From Otis tarda (Eukaryota > Chordata > Aves > Otidiformes > Otididae), in assembly GCA_026413225.1 (NCBI GenBank), contig CM048554.1, positions 78,050,463-78,114,462 on the forward strand: a DNA stretch of 64,000 bases, given 5' to 3'. A program made the position numbers and the translations under genes. Below are positions 63,590 through 64,000 of this stretch, piece by piece (the stretch's first letter is position 1; every line of letters starts with the position of its first letter). The notes beneath the pieces were generated by a model. The model was given only the letters and a program-made list of their open reading frames with translations. It made no database searches and had not been told where the DNA came from.

Positions 63590-64000
63590 TCACAGATTCA
63601 CAGAATAAGGCAGGATGGAAGACACCTCTGGAGGGCATCTGGTCTTCTCCAGTCCCTGTTCAGGGCAGGACCAACTCTGAAGTTAGGTCAGGTTTTTTAG
63701 GGTCATGTCCTGCTGAGTATGTCTAAGGAGAGACAACCCTGCTGGGCAACCTGTCCCAGTCTTTTGACTCCTGCATTGTGAAAATTTGTTTCCTCATATC
63801 TAATCAGATATTTAATCAAATTTTCCTTGCTGCAGTTTGTGTCTGTTCCCTCTTGTCGTTTCCCTGTGCACCTCCAGAAAGAAGTCTGGCCTCCGCTTCT
63901 CTCTACTTTTTCTGTAAGGTAGTTGAACACAGCTGTAATATCTCACCTCAGCTTTCTCTGCTGAAGTCTGACCAACTTGTCTTGGCCTCTCCTTGTACAT
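63590..64000 (-). mobile_element. CR1 LINE, decayed, runs off the window
   Basis: Read on the minus strand, this ends at about 63,590 in a CR1-like tail ('atcacagattcacagaat' on the plus strand). It contains 'ctgggcaacctgtcccag', 'ttgtgaaaatttgtttcc', 'gttccctcttgtcgtttccc' and 'ctccttgtacat', which match late CR1 ORF2 and its 3' UTR in antisense. Open minus-strand pieces are short and shifted, so it is older than the 48-53 kb copies. The 5' end lies beyond position 64,000. Confidence 0.85.

Noticed and set aside
1..64000. Endogenous retrovirus or LTR elements, CRISPR arrays, rRNA genes, bacterial-type operons
   Set aside because: No gag/pol/env-like frame other than CR1 RT, no LTR pair, no regularly spaced repeat array and no conserved rRNA blocks were seen.

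Overview
This window reads as AT-rich, non-coding nuclear DNA from a bird. The main evidence is six CR1 LINE (chicken repeat 1) fragments with the family's 3' end. That end carries the 'GGTTGGACTAGATGACC'-type block, and the best-preserved copies finish in short ATTCTATG repeats. No bacterial features, rRNA, tRNA, CRISPR array, LTR pair or intact host protein-coding gene could be supported. The longest reading frames belong to two truncated CR1 reverse transcriptases. The window is best read as a large intron or a stretch between genes.

Layout. Positions 1-6,400 are single-copy-like DNA with an old CR1/L2-like relic near 400-550. A short forward CR1 3' end lies at 6,407-6,601. From 6.6 to 27 kb there is no recognisable gene, apart from a GC-rich minus-strand patch at 10.9-11.05 kb that could be an exon. 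A good MIR-type SINE relic lies at about 27,010-27,240, followed by a CpG-dense patch at 27.84-27.96 kb. Forward CR1 3' fragments follow at about 33.57-33.98 kb and 43.0-43.25 kb. Two long, nearly identical, 5'-truncated CR1 copies lie on the minus strand at 48.17-49.85 kb and 51.56-53.04 kb. Each still holds a reverse-transcriptase reading frame of about 1.4 kb. A final minus-strand CR1 begins at 63.59 kb and runs off the window.

Between these are degenerate fragments of much older amniote repeats: L3-like, tRNA-derived, and a palindromic family that I recognise by pattern but cannot name securely. There are also simple repeats and poly(T) tracts. Nothing here works together as a pathway.

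No new biological system could be demonstrated. The observations most worth checking are a 17-bp unit present three times at the 5' junction of the second CR1 copy, an imperfect 70-nt hairpin at 58.1 kb, two exon-like segments with splice-site-like borders (10.9 kb minus, 61.0 kb plus), and the CpG-dense patch. All were found by eye, and the host-gene claims are inference.
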